Source of the DNA: Streptomyces sp. NBC_00620
Lineage (GTDB): Bacteria > Actinomycetota > Actinomycetes > Streptomycetales > Streptomycetaceae
Length of the DNA stretch: 64,000 bases
Assembly (NCBI RefSeq): GCF_026341825.1
Contig: NZ_JAPENY010000001.1
Location: 2,852,001-2,916,000, forward strand
Direction of reading: 5' to 3'
Shown here: positions 42,220-52,094 of the stretch, one piece after another
How the letters are laid out: each line of letters starts with the position of its first letter
Numbering within the stretch: the stretch's first letter is position 1
Program-made: the position numbers and the translations under genes
Notes under the pieces: generated by a model
The model's input: only the letters and a program-made list of their open reading frames with translations
The model's database searches: none
What the model was told of the DNA's origin: nothing

Positions 42220-42614
42220 CCGAGCACCAGCCGTCCGGCCAGCTCGCCGAGGCGGATGCGGGCCAGTGCGAGGTTGCCGTCCGCGCGGGCCAGCCACAGG
42301 TGCAGGAACACGCTGCTGTCGAAGGTGGTGCTCACGAAGCGCAGCAGGTGGTAGCTGTCCCGGTTGCTGACGATCAGGTCCTCGACCGGTGTCTCCCGGT
42401 CGGACCAGTCGGAGCCGTCGGCCGGGGCGAACGCGCGGTGCTCCGCGGCGAGCCGCGCCAGCTCCGCGGCCTCGGCCGCGGTCGTCTCGTGGTCACCGCC
42501 CGGAGCGTCCCCCGCGGTGCCCAGGGCCAGGCCGCTGGTCCAGTCGACCACCGCGGCACCCCGGGCACCGGGCAGTGTCATGGCTTCCAGTAGGCACTCG
42601 TCGATTCCGGGCAC
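42216..42614 (-). CDS. Roadblock/LC7-like protein (first of the operon)
   Basis: The protein has 132 residues. The GTG at 42614 lies after GGGAGGGGAG. It starts VPGIDECLLEAMTLPGARGAAVVDWTSGLALGTAGDAPGGD and ends SDRETPVEDLIVSNRDSYHLLRFVSTTFDSSVFLHLWLARADGNLALARIRLGELAGRLVLG. The overall size, strand order and hydrophobic pattern match the third gene of the operon, with which it is paralogous (ALVDYTSGMALG against AVVDWTSGLALG). An unusually long Ala/Glu-rich helix fills the middle. The stop overlaps the next gene's start. It leads the operon. Confidence 0.75.
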   Translation of the reverse strand: MPGIDECLLEAMTLPGARGAAVVDWTSGLALGTAGDAPGGDHETTAAEAAELARLAAEHRAFAPADGSDWSDRETPVEDLIVSNRDSYHLLRFVSTTFDSSVFLHLWLARADGNLALARIRLGELAGRLVLG

Positions 42615-42942
42615 CGTGTCTCCCCTCCCGCCAAGGGTTCGGCCGAGTGACGCCGAAGTTACGCAACGTGTGCGCCGGGGGTGAGGGTTCTGGCATTTTC
42701 CTGAGGAACATGCCGCGAGGTGACTAAGGTGGGTCAACTGACCATATTTTCTGGCCGGTTGAAGCCGTCGCGAAGTCTTGGCCGGGGGCGCGTGCGGGTG
42801 CGCCGGGGCGCGCGGAGTGTATTCAGCGCCGAGTCAGGGTGACTTGGCTGCTCGGGAGGGTGCCGACTGCCGGGCGGGGGTCAGGACACCCCGCGGGCGT
42901 GGTCCGTCGGACGCGGCCAAATGGTCTGCGCGCTCCGGCGCG
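42615..42942. other. Intergenic region upstream of the roadblock operon
   Basis: No ORF is convincing. GGTCAACTGACC (42732-42743) is a near-palindrome followed by an AT-rich patch (ATATTTTCTG). This is the only low-GC segment, so the operon promoter or an operator is probably there. Confidence 0.4.
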
Positions 42943-44361
42943 CTAGAGCCCCGTGAGCGCCGAAGGGTGCGCCCCGCCCGACTCCGCGACGATCTCGTCG
43001 AGGGTCTGCGGCTCTCGTACGACGGCGAAGTGGATGCCGCCCTCGCGGTCGGGTGCGAAGCCGTGGATGCCCGGGCGGGCGAGGGAGTTGTACGCGTAGT
43101 GGTGGGCGAAGTAGTACGCGCCGGTGTCCAGCGCGGCCGCGTAGTCGCCCTGTTCGAGCAGCGGCAGCGCGCGTCCCTCGGCGAGGAGGTCGCCCGCGAA
43201 GCAGGCGGGGCCCGCGACGTCCTGGACGACATCCGGCCCCGACTTGGGGCGCCCCTTCGCGTCGTACGCCGCGATCCGCAGCGGCCAGGACGCGGGCGCG
43301 TACACCGTGCGGGCGGCGATCTGCACGCCCGCGTGTGTGACCGCGACCGCCCGGCCCCCGGCGGACTTGGTGTACTCGACCCGCGCGAGGACCGTCCCGT
43401 GCTTGGCGAGCAGCGACCGCCCGAACTCGGTGACCAGCCCGTACCGCCCGTCGAACAGCCCCGGCACCACCTCGGCGAGCAGCCGCGCGTACTGCGCGTA
43501 CGTCGGGGCCGTCGCGTCGGAACCGAAGTTGACCGGCAGCCCGCCGCCGATGTCGATCGTGTCGATCTGCCGGCACCCGAGGCGCTGGTTGATCTCCTCG
43601 GCCAGCGCGTACGTCTCCGCCACGCCCTGCGCCATCAGCGAGAGCGGGATGCCCTGCGACCCGGTGTGCGCGTGCAGCCGGGTCAGCCAGGGGCGGTCGG
43701 CGTACGCCCGGACGATCCACTCCCGCGCCCCCTCGTCCCGCAGCGCGACCCCGAATTTGGAGGTCGCCGTCGCGGTGGAAAGCGCCTCGATCGAACCCCC
43801 GCCGACCTGCGGGTTCACCCGGATTCCGATCGGGGAGCCGGTGGCCGCGGACCGCACCAGCGCGTCGATGCGGTCCAGCTCCTGGGGGTTGTCCGCGTTG
43901 ACCGCGATGCCCAGCGCCAGTGCTTCGCGCAGCTCGGCGGGCGTCTTGGCCGGGGAGTCGAGCACGGTGCGCGTCGGCGGTACTCCGGCCGCCCGGGCGA
44001 GGGCGAGCTCTCCGGGGCTCGCCACCTCCGCGCCGATGCCCTGCTCGTGCAGCAGCCGCAGGACGGGCACGAGCGGGGTCGCCTTCACGGCGAAGGCGTG
44101 CAGCACGGGGGTGCCGGGAGCGGTCACCGCGTCGAAGGCGGCCCGCAGTGCGGCGGCGGAGGCCCGGATGCCGGGGACGTCGAGGAGCGCGACGATGGGG
44201 GTTCCCGGCGTGAGGAGTCCTTGCTCGACGGCGGCCCGGACGGCATCGTCACGCCGTAGGACGCGACCGCCGTCCTCGTCGCCCGCACCACCCGAAGGAC
44301 CCGCCGCCCCGTCCGCCCCGTCGTTCACCGGATCCCCCGCCCTGTCCCTGTCTGCGCCCAT
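42943..44361 (-). CDS. PLP-dependent diaminopimelate decarboxylase-family enzyme
   Basis: The protein has about 472 residues. The ATG at 44361 is used, but the Shine-Dalgarno sequence is weak and in-frame upstream GTG/ATG codons exist. It is a fold-type III decarboxylase: PLP Lys in LHAFAVKATPLV, the HTGSQG motif, PLP-phosphate GGGLPVNFG, substrate-binding EFGRSL, and the CxxGD equivalent CFAGDLLAEG followed by GAYYFAHHYAYN. It could make lysine from meso-DAP or decarboxylate another amino acid. The N-terminal 35 residues are Asp/Gly-rich and not conserved. It stands alone, divergent from the hut operon. Streptomyces normally also carry a lysA near thr genes, so this may be a paralogue of different specificity. 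Confidence 0.85.
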   Translation of the reverse strand: MGADRDRAGDPVNDGADGAAGPSGGAGDEDGGRVLRRDDAVRAAVEQGLLTPGTPIVALLDVPGIRASAAALRAAFDAVTAPGTPVLHAFAVKATPLVPVLRLLHEQGIGAEVASPGELALARAAGVPPTRTVLDSPAKTPAELREALALGIAVNADNPQELDRIDALVRSAATGSPIGIRVNPQVGGGSIEALSTATATSKFGVALRDEGAREWIVRAYADRPWLTRLHAHTGSQGIPLSLMAQGVAETYALAEEINQRLGCRQIDTIDIGGGLPVNFGSDATAPTYAQYARLLAEVVPGLFDGRYGLVTEFGRSLLAKHGTVLARVEYTKSAGGRAVAVTHAGVQIAARTVYAPASWPLRIAAYDAKGRPKSGPDVVQDVAGPACFAGDLLAEGRALPLLEQGDYAAALDTGAYYFAHHYAYNSLARPGIHGFAPDREGGIHFAVVREPQTLDEIVAESGGAHPSALTGL

Positions 44362-44410
44362 ACGTACCAGCCAAACATCCACCGCGTGCCCGCGCTGGCC
44401 CATGGGGCTA

Positions 44411-44439
44411 TTGACTAGCTCTATTCAAGAAGCCAGGAT
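44411..44439 (+). promoter_or_regulatory. Promoter of the hut operon
   Basis: TTGACT (44411-44416), 17-nt spacer and CAGGAT (44434-44439), about 40 nt upstream of the hutU ATG. Confidence 0.6.
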
Positions 44440-44478
44440 GTGAATATCTACTGCAACAGTCCGCATAGGAGGCAGACC

Positions 44479-46143
44479 ATGTCAGGACCCCGCCCCGTAC
44501 GAGCTCCGCGCGGTACGGAACTGAGTGCCCTGGGATGGCAGCAGGAAGCCGCCCTGCGGATGCTGCAGAACAACCTCGACCCCGAGGTCGCCGAGCACCC
44601 CGACAAGCTCGTCGTCTACGGCGGCACCGGCAAGGCCGCCCGTGACTGGCGCTCCTTCGACGCCATGGTGCGCACCCTGCGGACCCTGAAGCAGGACGAG
44701 ACGATGCTCGTCCAGTCCGGCCGCCCCGTCGGTGTCATGCAGACCCACGAGTGGGCCCCGCGCGTCCTCATCGCCAACTCCAACCTGGTCGGCGACTGGG
44801 CGAACTGGGAGGAGTTCCGGCGCCTCGAGGCCCTCGGCCTGACCATGTACGGGCAGATGACCGCCGGTTCGTGGATCTACATCGGCACGCAGGGCATCCT
44901 GCAGGGCACGTACGAGACGTTCTCCGCCGTCGCCGCGAAGAAGTTCAACGGCACGCTCGCGGGGACGATCACCCTGACCGCCGGTCTCGGTGGCATGGGC
45001 GGCGCCCAGCCGCTCGCCGTGACGATGAACGACGGCGTCGCGATCTGTATCGACGTCGACCCTCGTGCCATCGAGCGCCGCATCGAGCACCGCTACCTCG
45101 ACGTGAAGGCCGACTCCCTGGAGCACGCCCTCCAGCTCGCCGTCGAGGCCCGGGACGCCCGGCGTCCGCTGTCGATCGGTCTGCTCGGCAACGCCGCCGA
45201 CCTGCTGCCGCGCATGCTCGCCGAGGGCGCCCCGATCGACATCGTGACCGACCAGACCTCGGCCCACGACCCGCTGGCCTACCTTCCCGTCGGCGTCGAC
45301 TTCGACGACATGGCCTCCTACGCGGCGAAGGACCCGGCCGGGTTCACCACCCGTGCCCGTGAGTCCATGGCGCGTCACGTCGAAGCGATGGTCGGCTTCA
45401 TGGACGCCGGTGCCGAGGTCTTCGACTACGGCAACTCGATCCGTGGCGAGGCCCAACTCGCCGGGTACGAGCGGGCGTTCGCCTTCCCCGGCTTCGTCCC
45501 CGCCTACATCCGGCCGCTCTTCTCCGAGGGCAAGGGCCCCTTCCGCTGGGCCGCCCTGTCCGGAGAGGCCTCCGACATCCACAAGACCGACAAGGCGATC
45601 CTCGACCTCTTCCCGGAGAACGAGTCCCTGCACCGCTGGATCAAGCTGGCCGGCGAGCGCGTCCACTTCCAGGGACTGCCCGCCCGTATCTGCTGGCTCG
45701 GCTACGGCGAGCGCGACAAGGCCGGCGAGCGCTTCAACGACATGGTCGCCTCCGGTGAGCTCGCGGCGCCCCTCGCCATCGGCCGCGACCACCTCGACTG
45801 CGGTTCCGTCGCCTCGCCGTACCGCGAGACCGAGGCCATGCTCGACGGGTCCGACGCGATCGCCGACTGGCCGCTGCTGAACGCCATGGTGAACGTGGCG
45901 TCGGGTGCGTCCTGGGTCTCCATCCACCACGGCGGTGGCGTCGGCATGGGGCGCTCCATCCACGCCGGTCAGGTCTGCGTCGCCGACGGCACCGAGCTCG
46001 CCGGCGAGAAGATTCGCCGGGTGCTGACCAATGACCCCGGGATGGGGGTCATCCGGCACGTGGACGCGGGCTACGACATCGCCGAGTCCGTGGCGGACGA
46101 GCGCGGTGTGCGGATCCCCATGCGGGAAGGCGAGTCCGCGTGA
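44479..46143 (+). CDS. hutU: Urocanate hydratase
   Basis: The protein has 554 residues. ATG 44479 has a perfect AGGAGG 6 nt upstream. It adds water to urocanate to form 4-imidazolone-5-propionate using tightly bound NAD+ as electrophile. Visible features are [56 protein letters not shown] (NAD site), and [13 protein letters not shown]. The catalytic region is [53 protein letters not shown], with the conserved Cys-related HLD/DCG motif and closing [17 protein letters not shown]. The protein is of normal length. It leads the operon hutU, M20 hydrolase, hutF-like and hutI, all overlapping or close. Confidence 0.97.
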   Translation: MSGPRPVRAPRGTELSALGWQQEAALRMLQNNLDPEVAEHPDKLVVYGGTGKAARDWRSFDAMVRTLRTLKQDETMLVQSGRPVGVMQTHEWAPRVLIANSNLVGDWANWEEFRRLEALGLTMYGQMTAGSWIYIGTQGILQGTYETFSAVAAKKFNGTLAGTITLTAGLGGMGGAQPLAVTMNDGVAICIDVDPRAIERRIEHRYLDVKADSLEHALQLAVEARDARRPLSIGLLGNAADLLPRMLAEGAPIDIVTDQTSAHDPLAYLPVGVDFDDMASYAAKDPAGFTTRARESMARHVEAMVGFMDAGAEVFDYGNSIRGEAQLAGYERAFAFPGFVPAYIRPLFSEGKGPFRWAALSGEASDIHKTDKAILDLFPENESLHRWIKLAGERVHFQGLPARICWLGYGERDKAGERFNDMVASGELAAPLAIGRDHLDCGSVASPYRETEAMLDGSDAIADWPLLNAMVNVASGASWVSIHHGGGVGMGRSIHAGQVCVADGTELAGEKIRRVLTNDPGMGVIRHVDAGYDIAESVADERGVRIPMREGESA

Positions 46144-47699
46144 CCCAGCGTGAAGGCGCGCCTGCGGCGCGAGGCGGCAACCCCCCGGTGGGGGCGGACG
46201 CCTCGTCCCCGCCCGCGGGCCCGGCTGTGCCCACCCGTTCCGCCCTGCGGAACGATTGCCCACAGCCTGTAGCGGCTGCGGCTGGTGACCGTCCGCAGTC
46301 CGTGGTGGCAGCGGCCGGTGACTGCTCCCAGCCTGTGGTGGCTGCGGCTGGCGAGGGTCCGCAGCCCGTGGCCGCAGCGGCCGGAGACCGTCCGCAGTCC
46401 GCGACAGCAGTCCTCGGCGCCCACGCGCAGCCCGCCGCATCCGGCGGCGCGTCCCTACCCGGCCGCCCCGTACCGGCCGCCGCCTCCTTCCACGAGATGT
46501 GGCGTGACCTGAAGCCCATCGGCCGGCACCCCGACTCCGGGGGCTACCGCCGGTTCGCCTGGAGTGGGGCCGATGGCGACTGTCGGGACTGGTTCCGGGG
46601 GCAGGCCGAGGCTCGTGGGCTTGCGTATGAGGTCGACCGGAACGGGAATCAGTGGGCCTGGCTCGGGGATTCCGGGGCGGGGGACGCCGTAGTCACCGGG
46701 TCCCATCTCGACTCCGTGCCGGACGGCGGGGCCTTCGATGGGCCCCTCGGGGTCGTGTCGTCCTTCGCCGCGCTGGACGAACTGCGCGCACGCCGCGTGG
46801 AGTTCACCCGGCCCCTCGCCATCGTGAACTTCGGGGACGAGGAGGGCGCCCGGTTCGGGCTCGCCTGTGTCGGGTCGCGGCTCGCGGCCGGGCAGCTCAC
46901 CGTCGAGCAGGCGCACCGGCTGACGGACGCCGACGGCATCACGCTGCCGCAGGCCATGGAGCGGGCCGGATACGACCCGGACACCATCGGCCCGGACCCC
47001 GAGCGGCTCGCCCGCATCGGCGCCTTCGTCGAACTGCACGTCGAACAGGGCCGCGCACTCGACCTCTCCGGCGACCGCGTCGGCATCGCGAGCGCCATCT
47101 GGCCGCACGGCCGCTGGCGGTTCGACTTCCGGGGCGAGGCCAACCACGCGGGCACCACCCGGCTCGTGGACCGCCGCGACCCGATGCTGCCGTACGCGGA
47201 GACGGTGCTGGCCGCGAGACGAGAGGCCCGACTCGCGGGCGCCGTCGCCACCTTCGGCAAGATCGCCGTCGAGCCGAACGGCGTGAACGCCATCCCCTCC
47301 CTCGTCCGCGGCTGGCTCGACTCCCGCGCCGCCGACCAGGCCAGCCTGGACACGGTCGTCACCGGCATCGAGAAGGCGGCCCGCGAGTACGCGGAGGCGC
47401 AGGGCGTCGAACTCGACGTCGTCCGCGAGTCGTTCACCCCCGTCATCGAGTTCGAGCACGCCCTGCGTGACGAGCTCGCCCGCATCCTGGGCAAGGAGAC
47501 GGACCTGAGGGTCCCCGTCCTGGGTACCGGCGCCGGACACGACGCCGGAATCCTCTCCGGGACCGTCCCGACCGCCATGCTGTTCGTACGCAACCCCACG
47601 GGCGTCTCGCACTCCCCGGCCGAGTACGCCGCCGAGGACGACTGCGTGGCCGGGGTGACCGCACTCGCCGACGTACTCGAAGGGCTGGTCCGCAGGTGA
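46140..47699 (+). CDS. M20-family amidohydrolase with repetitive N-terminal extension
   Basis: The protein has 519 residues. GTG 46140 overlaps the hutU stop. The catalytic part begins about residue 118 ([29 protein letters not shown]). Metal ligands of the allantoate amidohydrolase/beta-ureidopropionase branch can be seen: [19 protein letters not shown] (His, Asp), EEGARFG (Glu), ELHVEQG (His), and HDAGILSG (His). Homologues are often annotated allantoate amidohydrolase, but its place between hutU and a formiminoglutamate deiminase suggests that it deformylates N-formyl-L-glutamate (HutG role). Residues about 40-110 are four to five tandem 12-residue units ([15 protein letters not shown]). 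The normal domain is therefore preceded by an unusual variable extension. Confidence 0.85.
   Translation: MTQREGAPAARGGNPPVGADASSPPAGPAVPTRSALRNDCPQPVAAAAGDRPQSVVAAAGDCSQPVVAAAGEGPQPVAAAAGDRPQSATAVLGAHAQPAASGGASLPGRPVPAAASFHEMWRDLKPIGRHPDSGGYRRFAWSGADGDCRDWFRGQAEARGLAYEVDRNGNQWAWLGDSGAGDAVVTGSHLDSVPDGGAFDGPLGVVSSFAALDELRARRVEFTRPLAIVNFGDEEGARFGLACVGSRLAAGQLTVEQAHRLTDADGITLPQAMERAGYDPDTIGPDPERLARIGAFVELHVEQGRALDLSGDRVGIASAIWPHGRWRFDFRGEANHAGTTRLVDRRDPMLPYAETVLAARREARLAGAVATFGKIAVEPNGVNAIPSLVRGWLDSRAADQASLDTVVTGIEKAAREYAEAQGVELDVVRESFTPVIEFEHALRDELARILGKETDLRVPVLGTGAGHDAGILSGTVPTAMLFVRNPTGVSHSPAEYAAEDDCVAGVTALADVLEGLVRR
46258..46418 (+). repeat. Tandem 36-bp coding repeats at the N-terminus of the M20 hydrolase
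   Basis: About four and a half imperfect 36-bp units encode P-Q-P/S-V-V/A-AAAG-D/E-x-x. They are in frame and code for a low-complexity linker. Confidence 0.75.
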
Positions 47700-49030
47700 C
47701 GCAGACGTACTGGTTGGAACACGCCTGGCTCGACACCAACGTCGAGCCGGGCGTGGCCCTCGACGTCCACGACGGCCGCATCACCGCCGTCCGCACCGGC
47801 GTCGACACCCCGCCCCCCGGCGCCGAGACCCTCCGCGGCCTCACCCTCCCCGGGCTCGCCAACGCCCACTCGCACGCCTTCCACCGCGCCCTGCGCTCCA
47901 CAGTCCAGGTCGGCTCGGGCACCTTCTGGACCTGGCGCGAGATCATGTACTCCTTCGCGGACAGGCTGACCCCGGATACCTACCACGCGCTCGCCCGCGC
48001 GGTGTACGCGGAGATGGCGCTCGCCGGGGTCACGGCCGTCGGCGAGTTCCACTACGTGCACCACGCCCCGGGCGGCACCCCGTACGCCGACCCCAACGCG
48101 ATGGGCGAGGCGCTCATCGCGGCCGCGGCCGACGCCGGGATCCGCATCACCTTGCTGGACACCGCGTACGTCTCCTCCGGCTTCGGACAGCCCCCGAACC
48201 GGCACCAGCTCCGCTTCTCCGACGGCAGCGCGGACGCCTGGGCGGAACGCTCTTCACTTCTCAAGGACCGAGATCACGCGCGGATCGGTGCGGCCATCCA
48301 CTCCGTACGAGCCGTGCCGGCCCGGCAGTTGGCGACGGTGGCGCGGTGGGCCGAGGAGCGGCGGGCCCCGCTGCATGTGCATCTGTCCGAGCAGACGGCG
48401 GAGAACGACGCCTGCCAGGCCACGCACGGCCGCACCCCCACCCAGCTGCTCGCCGACCACGGCGTCCTCGGCCCGCGCACGACCGGCGTCCACAACACGC
48501 ACCTCACGGATCAGGACATCTCCCTGATCGGCGGCTCCGGGACCGGGACCTGCATGTGCCCGACCACCGAACGGGACCTGGCCGACGGCATCGGACCCGC
48601 GGCCGCCCTGCAGAACGCGGGCTCGCCGCTCTCCCTCGGCTCCGACAGCCACGCCGTCATCGACCTCCTCGAAGAGGCCCGCGCCATGGAGCTGAACGAG
48701 CGCCTGCGCACCCGCACCCGCGGTCACTGGACGGCGGCCGCGCTCCTCCGCGCCGCCTCCGCGGACGGCCACGCGGCCCTGGGCTGGGACGGCGCGGGCA
48801 TCCTTGAGCCGGGCGCGCTCGCCGACTTCACGACGATCGCACTCGACTCGGTCAGAACAGCGGGACCGGTGCCGCGCCTCGGTGCCGAGACAGCCGTATT
48901 CGCCGCGACGGCGGCCGACGTACGCCACACGGTCGTGGGCGGCCGGCACGTCGTACGAGACGGCGCGCACACCCTCGTACCCGATGTGCCGACAGCTCTC
49001 GCGGACGCCATCGAAGCCCTGCGCGCCTGA
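47696..49030 (+). CDS. hutF: Formimidoylglutamate deiminase (HutF-like amidohydrolase)
   Basis: The protein has 444 residues. GTG 47696 overlaps the previous stop. It is an amidohydrolase-superfamily enzyme: [18 protein letters not shown] (metal HxH), [22 protein letters not shown] (His), [10 protein letters not shown], and [22 protein letters not shown] (catalytic Asp). It removes ammonia from N-formimidoyl-L-glutamate to give N-formyl-L-glutamate, the path used when HutG directly is missing. The strand of conserved SDSHA and [18 protein letters not shown] is characteristic of HutF. It is followed by hutI after 44 bp. The M20 neighbour would complete the pathway to glutamate. Confidence 0.9.
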   Translation: MTQTYWLEHAWLDTNVEPGVALDVHDGRITAVRTGVDTPPPGAETLRGLTLPGLANAHSHAFHRALRSTVQVGSGTFWTWREIMYSFADRLTPDTYHALARAVYAEMALAGVTAVGEFHYVHHAPGGTPYADPNAMGEALIAAAADAGIRITLLDTAYVSSGFGQPPNRHQLRFSDGSADAWAERSSLLKDRDHARIGAAIHSVRAVPARQLATVARWAEERRAPLHVHLSEQTAENDACQATHGRTPTQLLADHGVLGPRTTGVHNTHLTDQDISLIGGSGTGTCMCPTTERDLADGIGPAAALQNAGSPLSLGSDSHAVIDLLEEARAMELNERLRTRTRGHWTAAALLRAASADGHAALGWDGAGILEPGALADFTTIALDSVRTAGPVPRLGAETAVFAATAADVRHTVVGGRHVVRDGAHTLVPDVPTALADAIEALRA

Positions 49031-49074
49031 GCCCGACCGTCCCCCGCAGCCCGAGCCCCCACGAGGACATCGCC

Positions 49075-50244
49075 ATGACCACCGTCATCACCAACATCGC
49101 CAGCCTGGTCACCAACGACCCCTCCCTCGGTGACGGTTCCCCCCTCGGTCTGATCCAGGACGCGGCCGTCGTCATCGACGGCGACCGCATCGCGTGGACC
49201 GGTGATTCAAGAGAAGCACCCGCCACTGACAATCGGGTCGACGCCGGCGGCCGGGCGGTGATCCCGGGCTTCGTGGACTCCCACTCGCACCTCGTCTTCG
49301 CGGGCGACCGCACGCAGGAGTTCAACGCCCGTATGTCGGGCCGCAGCTACACGGCCGGAGGCATCCGCACCACCGTCGCCGCCACCCGCGCCGCCTCCGA
49401 CGAGGACCTGGAGCGCAACCTCACGCACTACCTCCGCGAGGCCCTGCTCCAGGGCACCACCACCTTCGAGACGAAGTCGGGCTACGGCCTCACCGTCGAG
49501 GACGAGGCACGGGCACTGCGCATCGCGGCGGCGCACACCGACGAGGTCACCTACCTCGGCGCGCACATCGTCTCCCCGGACTACGCCGACGACCCGGCCG
49601 GCTACGTGGCCCTGGTGACCGGCGAGATGCTCGACGCCTGTGCCCCGTACGCCCGTTGGGTCGACGTCTTCTGCGAGAAGGGCGCCTTCGACGGCGACCA
49701 GGCCCGCGCGATCCTCACGGCGGGCAAGGCGAAGGGCCTGCACCCGCGCGTCCACGCCAACCAGCTCTCCTACGGCCCCGGAGCCCAGCTCGCGGTCGAA
49801 CTGGACGCGGCGAGCGCCGACCACTGCACGCACCTCACGGACGCCGACGTGGACGCCCTGGCGAGCGGCAACACCGTGGCGACCCTGCTCCCAGGCGCCG
49901 AGTTCTCCACCCGCGCCGAGTGGCCGAACGCCCGCCGCCTGCTCGACGCGGGCGTCACCGTGGCCCTCTCCACCGACTGCAACCCGGGCTCGTCCTTCAC
50001 CTCGTCCGTCCCGTTCTGCATCGCGCTGGCGGTACGGGACATGGGCATGACCCCCGACGAGGCCCTCTGGTCGGCCACGGCCGGCGGAGCCCAGGCCCTG
50101 CGCCGTACGGACATAGGCCGCCTGACCCCGGGCGCCTACGCCGACCTGGCGATCCTCGACGCCCCGAGCCATGTCCACCTCGCCTACCGGCCGGGCGTTC
50201 CCCTGGTGTCGCAGGTCTGGCGGCGCGGGGCTCCGGTCACCTAG
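49075..50244 (+). CDS. hutI: Imidazolonepropionase
   Basis: The protein has 389 residues. ATG 49075 is preceded by GAGGAC. It hydrolyses 4-imidazolone-5-propionate to N-formimidoyl-L-glutamate. It has the amidohydrolase motifs [18 protein letters not shown] (HxH metal), [23 protein letters not shown] (substrate site typical of HutI), [24 protein letters not shown] (His), ADHCTHLT and [12 protein letters not shown] (Asp metal ligand). Length and motifs are normal. It is the last gene of the hut operon, and its 3' end overlaps the convergent gene by 8 bp. Confidence 0.96.
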   Translation: MTTVITNIASLVTNDPSLGDGSPLGLIQDAAVVIDGDRIAWTGDSREAPATDNRVDAGGRAVIPGFVDSHSHLVFAGDRTQEFNARMSGRSYTAGGIRTTVAATRAASDEDLERNLTHYLREALLQGTTTFETKSGYGLTVEDEARALRIAAAHTDEVTYLGAHIVSPDYADDPAGYVALVTGEMLDACAPYARWVDVFCEKGAFDGDQARAILTAGKAKGLHPRVHANQLSYGPGAQLAVELDAASADHCTHLTDADVDALASGNTVATLLPGAEFSTRAEWPNARRLLDAGVTVALSTDCNPGSSFTSSVPFCIALAVRDMGMTPDEALWSATAGGAQALRRTDIGRLTPGAYADLAILDAPSHVHLAYRPGVPLVSQVWRRGAPVT

Positions 50245-51874
50245 CGGTGGAACCGGCCAGCCACCGCTGGTCGTCGCGGCCCTGGTCCCGGGCCAGCGCA
50301 AGCCGGTCGCCGTACGGCGTGACCACGTGGTCCCGGGCGATGTCCGGGCGGATCGTGCCGCGCGAGTCCACCGTGAAGTGCAGGTTCTTGCCGTTGGGCT
50401 CGTAGTCGTCGGCGGCCGCGCACTCCCAGATGCCGACACCCCTGTCCGTGGAACCCCGGCTGTCCAGGCAGAAGCGGTCGTCGGCGTACGACTGGAGGAC
50501 GCCGCGGCCGGCGTCGACACGCCACATCTGGGTGCGGGACGAGGTGCAGCGGGCCGTGACGACGTCCGTGCCCAGGTCCATGACTCCGTCGCGGATGTCG
50601 AGGCAGAGCCCCGAACCGGCGTTCACGACCTGGGCGTAGGTGCCGTTCGGGGGGTGCGGAGTCGGCGACGGCTTCGGCGTCTTCGAGGGTGTCGAAGTGG
50701 GCCTGGTAGACGGGGACTTGGTCGTACGACTGGGCGACGGAGAGGGAGACGGAGACAGGGACGCGGACGGCGACGGAGTCACCGACACCGTCGCGGTCAC
50801 CGTGACCGGGGGCGGCGCCGCCGGCGTGCTCACCGCGCTCGCCGCCTCCTTCGGCTCCGATCCGCCCGAGGTCAGCAGGAACAGCAGCAGCGGCGCCACC
50901 GCGACGCCGAGCGCGGCCGAGGCGAGGACGAAGCGCCGGGAAGGCGGCCACGAGGAGGACGCCGGACTCCGGGCGGGAACCGTCTCGCCCCCGTGGCCCA
51001 TGACGTACGCGGCGCCGCCCCACGGCAGCAGCCCCTCGGCCAGCGCCGTGCGCGGAGTGTCGCGCAGGGCGCCCAGCTCCTCGTAGGCGGCGGCGCAGTG
51101 CGCGCAGTGCGTCATGTGGGCGTTCAAGTCGGGGCTGTAGCGCGGGTTCTCGGGGTGCGCCGCCTCCTCGATCAGCCGCCGGAAGTCCTGGCAGCGCGGG
51201 TTGCCGGAGCGGGCGAGGCGGGTCTTCAGACAGGCCTGGCGCAGGGCCTGGAACGCGGGCTGCTTGCCGTACGCCACGTCCTGCGGCACGGCCCCGAGGA
51301 GAGCGGTGGTCCTGGCGTCGGGCTCCTCGTCGACGACGCCGTACCAGATGAGGCCCTGGACACGGCTAGGGAGCGACTGGAACGCGTCGAGCATCGGCGG
51401 GACGGGCCCGTCGGGGCTGCTCGTCCGGCGGAGCAGGGCGAGCAGACCCGGATCGAGGCGGCTCGCGCGATGGTCCAGGGGCGCGGCCCAGGAAGCGGCC
51501 ACCCGGCCTGCCAGGAGCAGCAGTTGGTGGCGCCAGGGCCCCGGCGGGTCGATGCCGCGTGCCGTGTCGCGGGCGGCGAGCGCGAAGGCCTGCGCGGTGA
51601 GCTGCCGTGCGGCGGACTCGCCGACGGTGCACAGACGGGCGTACGAGAGGACCGCGGGCCGGTGCCGCAGGCGCAGTTCGCGCAGCGCCGGATACGCGGT
51701 CGGGGTGTCGGCGCGCAGCAGTTCGGTGAGCTGCGCGTCGGATGCCGTGGAGTACATGCCACTCCCGGCGTCCTGGGAGTCGTACCCGCCGTACCCGTCA
51801 TCCCCGCCGCGCCCGCCGAAGCCGCCGTCCGCGCCGTACCCGTCTTCTCCGTCGGTCCGGCCGGCCCCAGCCAT
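50237..51874 (-). CDS. Membrane protein with sigma-like N-terminus, zinc-finger anti-sigma motif and ricin-type lectin domain
   Basis: The protein has 545 residues. The ATG at 51874 has AGGAGG 7 nt upstream. The first 40 residues are Gly/Asp-rich. Residues about 45-210 ([53 protein letters not shown]...) resemble a degenerate ECF sigma factor region. An [15 protein letters not shown] motif (HxxxCxxC, ZAS zinc-binding anti-sigma type) follows at about 255. A single membrane helix (about 302-322, [18 protein letters not shown]) leads to a Ser/Pro/Thr linker. The extracellular ricin B-like domain is at about 405-540 ([39 protein letters not shown]...). The likely role is sensing a surface glycan and signalling inwards. 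The function is inferred, not known. Confidence 0.8.
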   Translation of the reverse strand: MAGAGRTDGEDGYGADGGFGGRGGDDGYGGYDSQDAGSGMYSTASDAQLTELLRADTPTAYPALRELRLRHRPAVLSYARLCTVGESAARQLTAQAFALAARDTARGIDPPGPWRHQLLLLAGRVAASWAAPLDHRASRLDPGLLALLRRTSSPDGPVPPMLDAFQSLPSRVQGLIWYGVVDEEPDARTTALLGAVPQDVAYGKQPAFQALRQACLKTRLARSGNPRCQDFRRLIEEAAHPENPRYSPDLNAHMTHCAHCAAAYEELGALRDTPRTALAEGLLPWGGAAYVMGHGGETVPARSPASSSWPPSRRFVLASAALGVAVAPLLLFLLTSGGSEPKEAASAVSTPAAPPPVTVTATVSVTPSPSASLSPSPSPSPSRTTKSPSTRPTSTPSKTPKPSPTPHPPNGTYAQVVNAGSGLCLDIRDGVMDLGTDVVTARCTSSRTQMWRVDAGRGVLQSYADDRFCLDSRGSTDRGVGIWECAAADDYEPNGKNLHFTVDSRGTIRPDIARDHVVTPYGDRLALARDQGRDDQRWLAGSTAR

Positions 51875-52007
51875 CCCCGTGCCTCCTCGCACCCCGTGCT
51901 CTCCGCCCGCCGGTGTCCTGGAGTACCGGCGGGTACGGGGGTGCCCATCGTGGTGGAAGGCAACCTGTGGGGAAAGAGGTTTCCCGGGGTAACCGCGGCC
52001 GCTGCCA

Positions 52008-52063
52008 AGCTGTAACCAGGTCGGGCGCCCCGGTAGTTGGGGGCGCCCGACCTGGTTACAGCT
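52008..52063. terminator. Perfect 24-bp hairpin between sigma factor and ricin-domain genes
   Basis: Arms 52008-52031 and 52040-52063 are exact complements with an 8-nt loop. It lies after the sigma factor gene and before the next gene on the same strand, so it serves to end the sigma transcript. Confidence 0.75.
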
Positions 52064-52094
52064 GTCGCACGCGGCCGGTGGCCGCGGGGGACCG

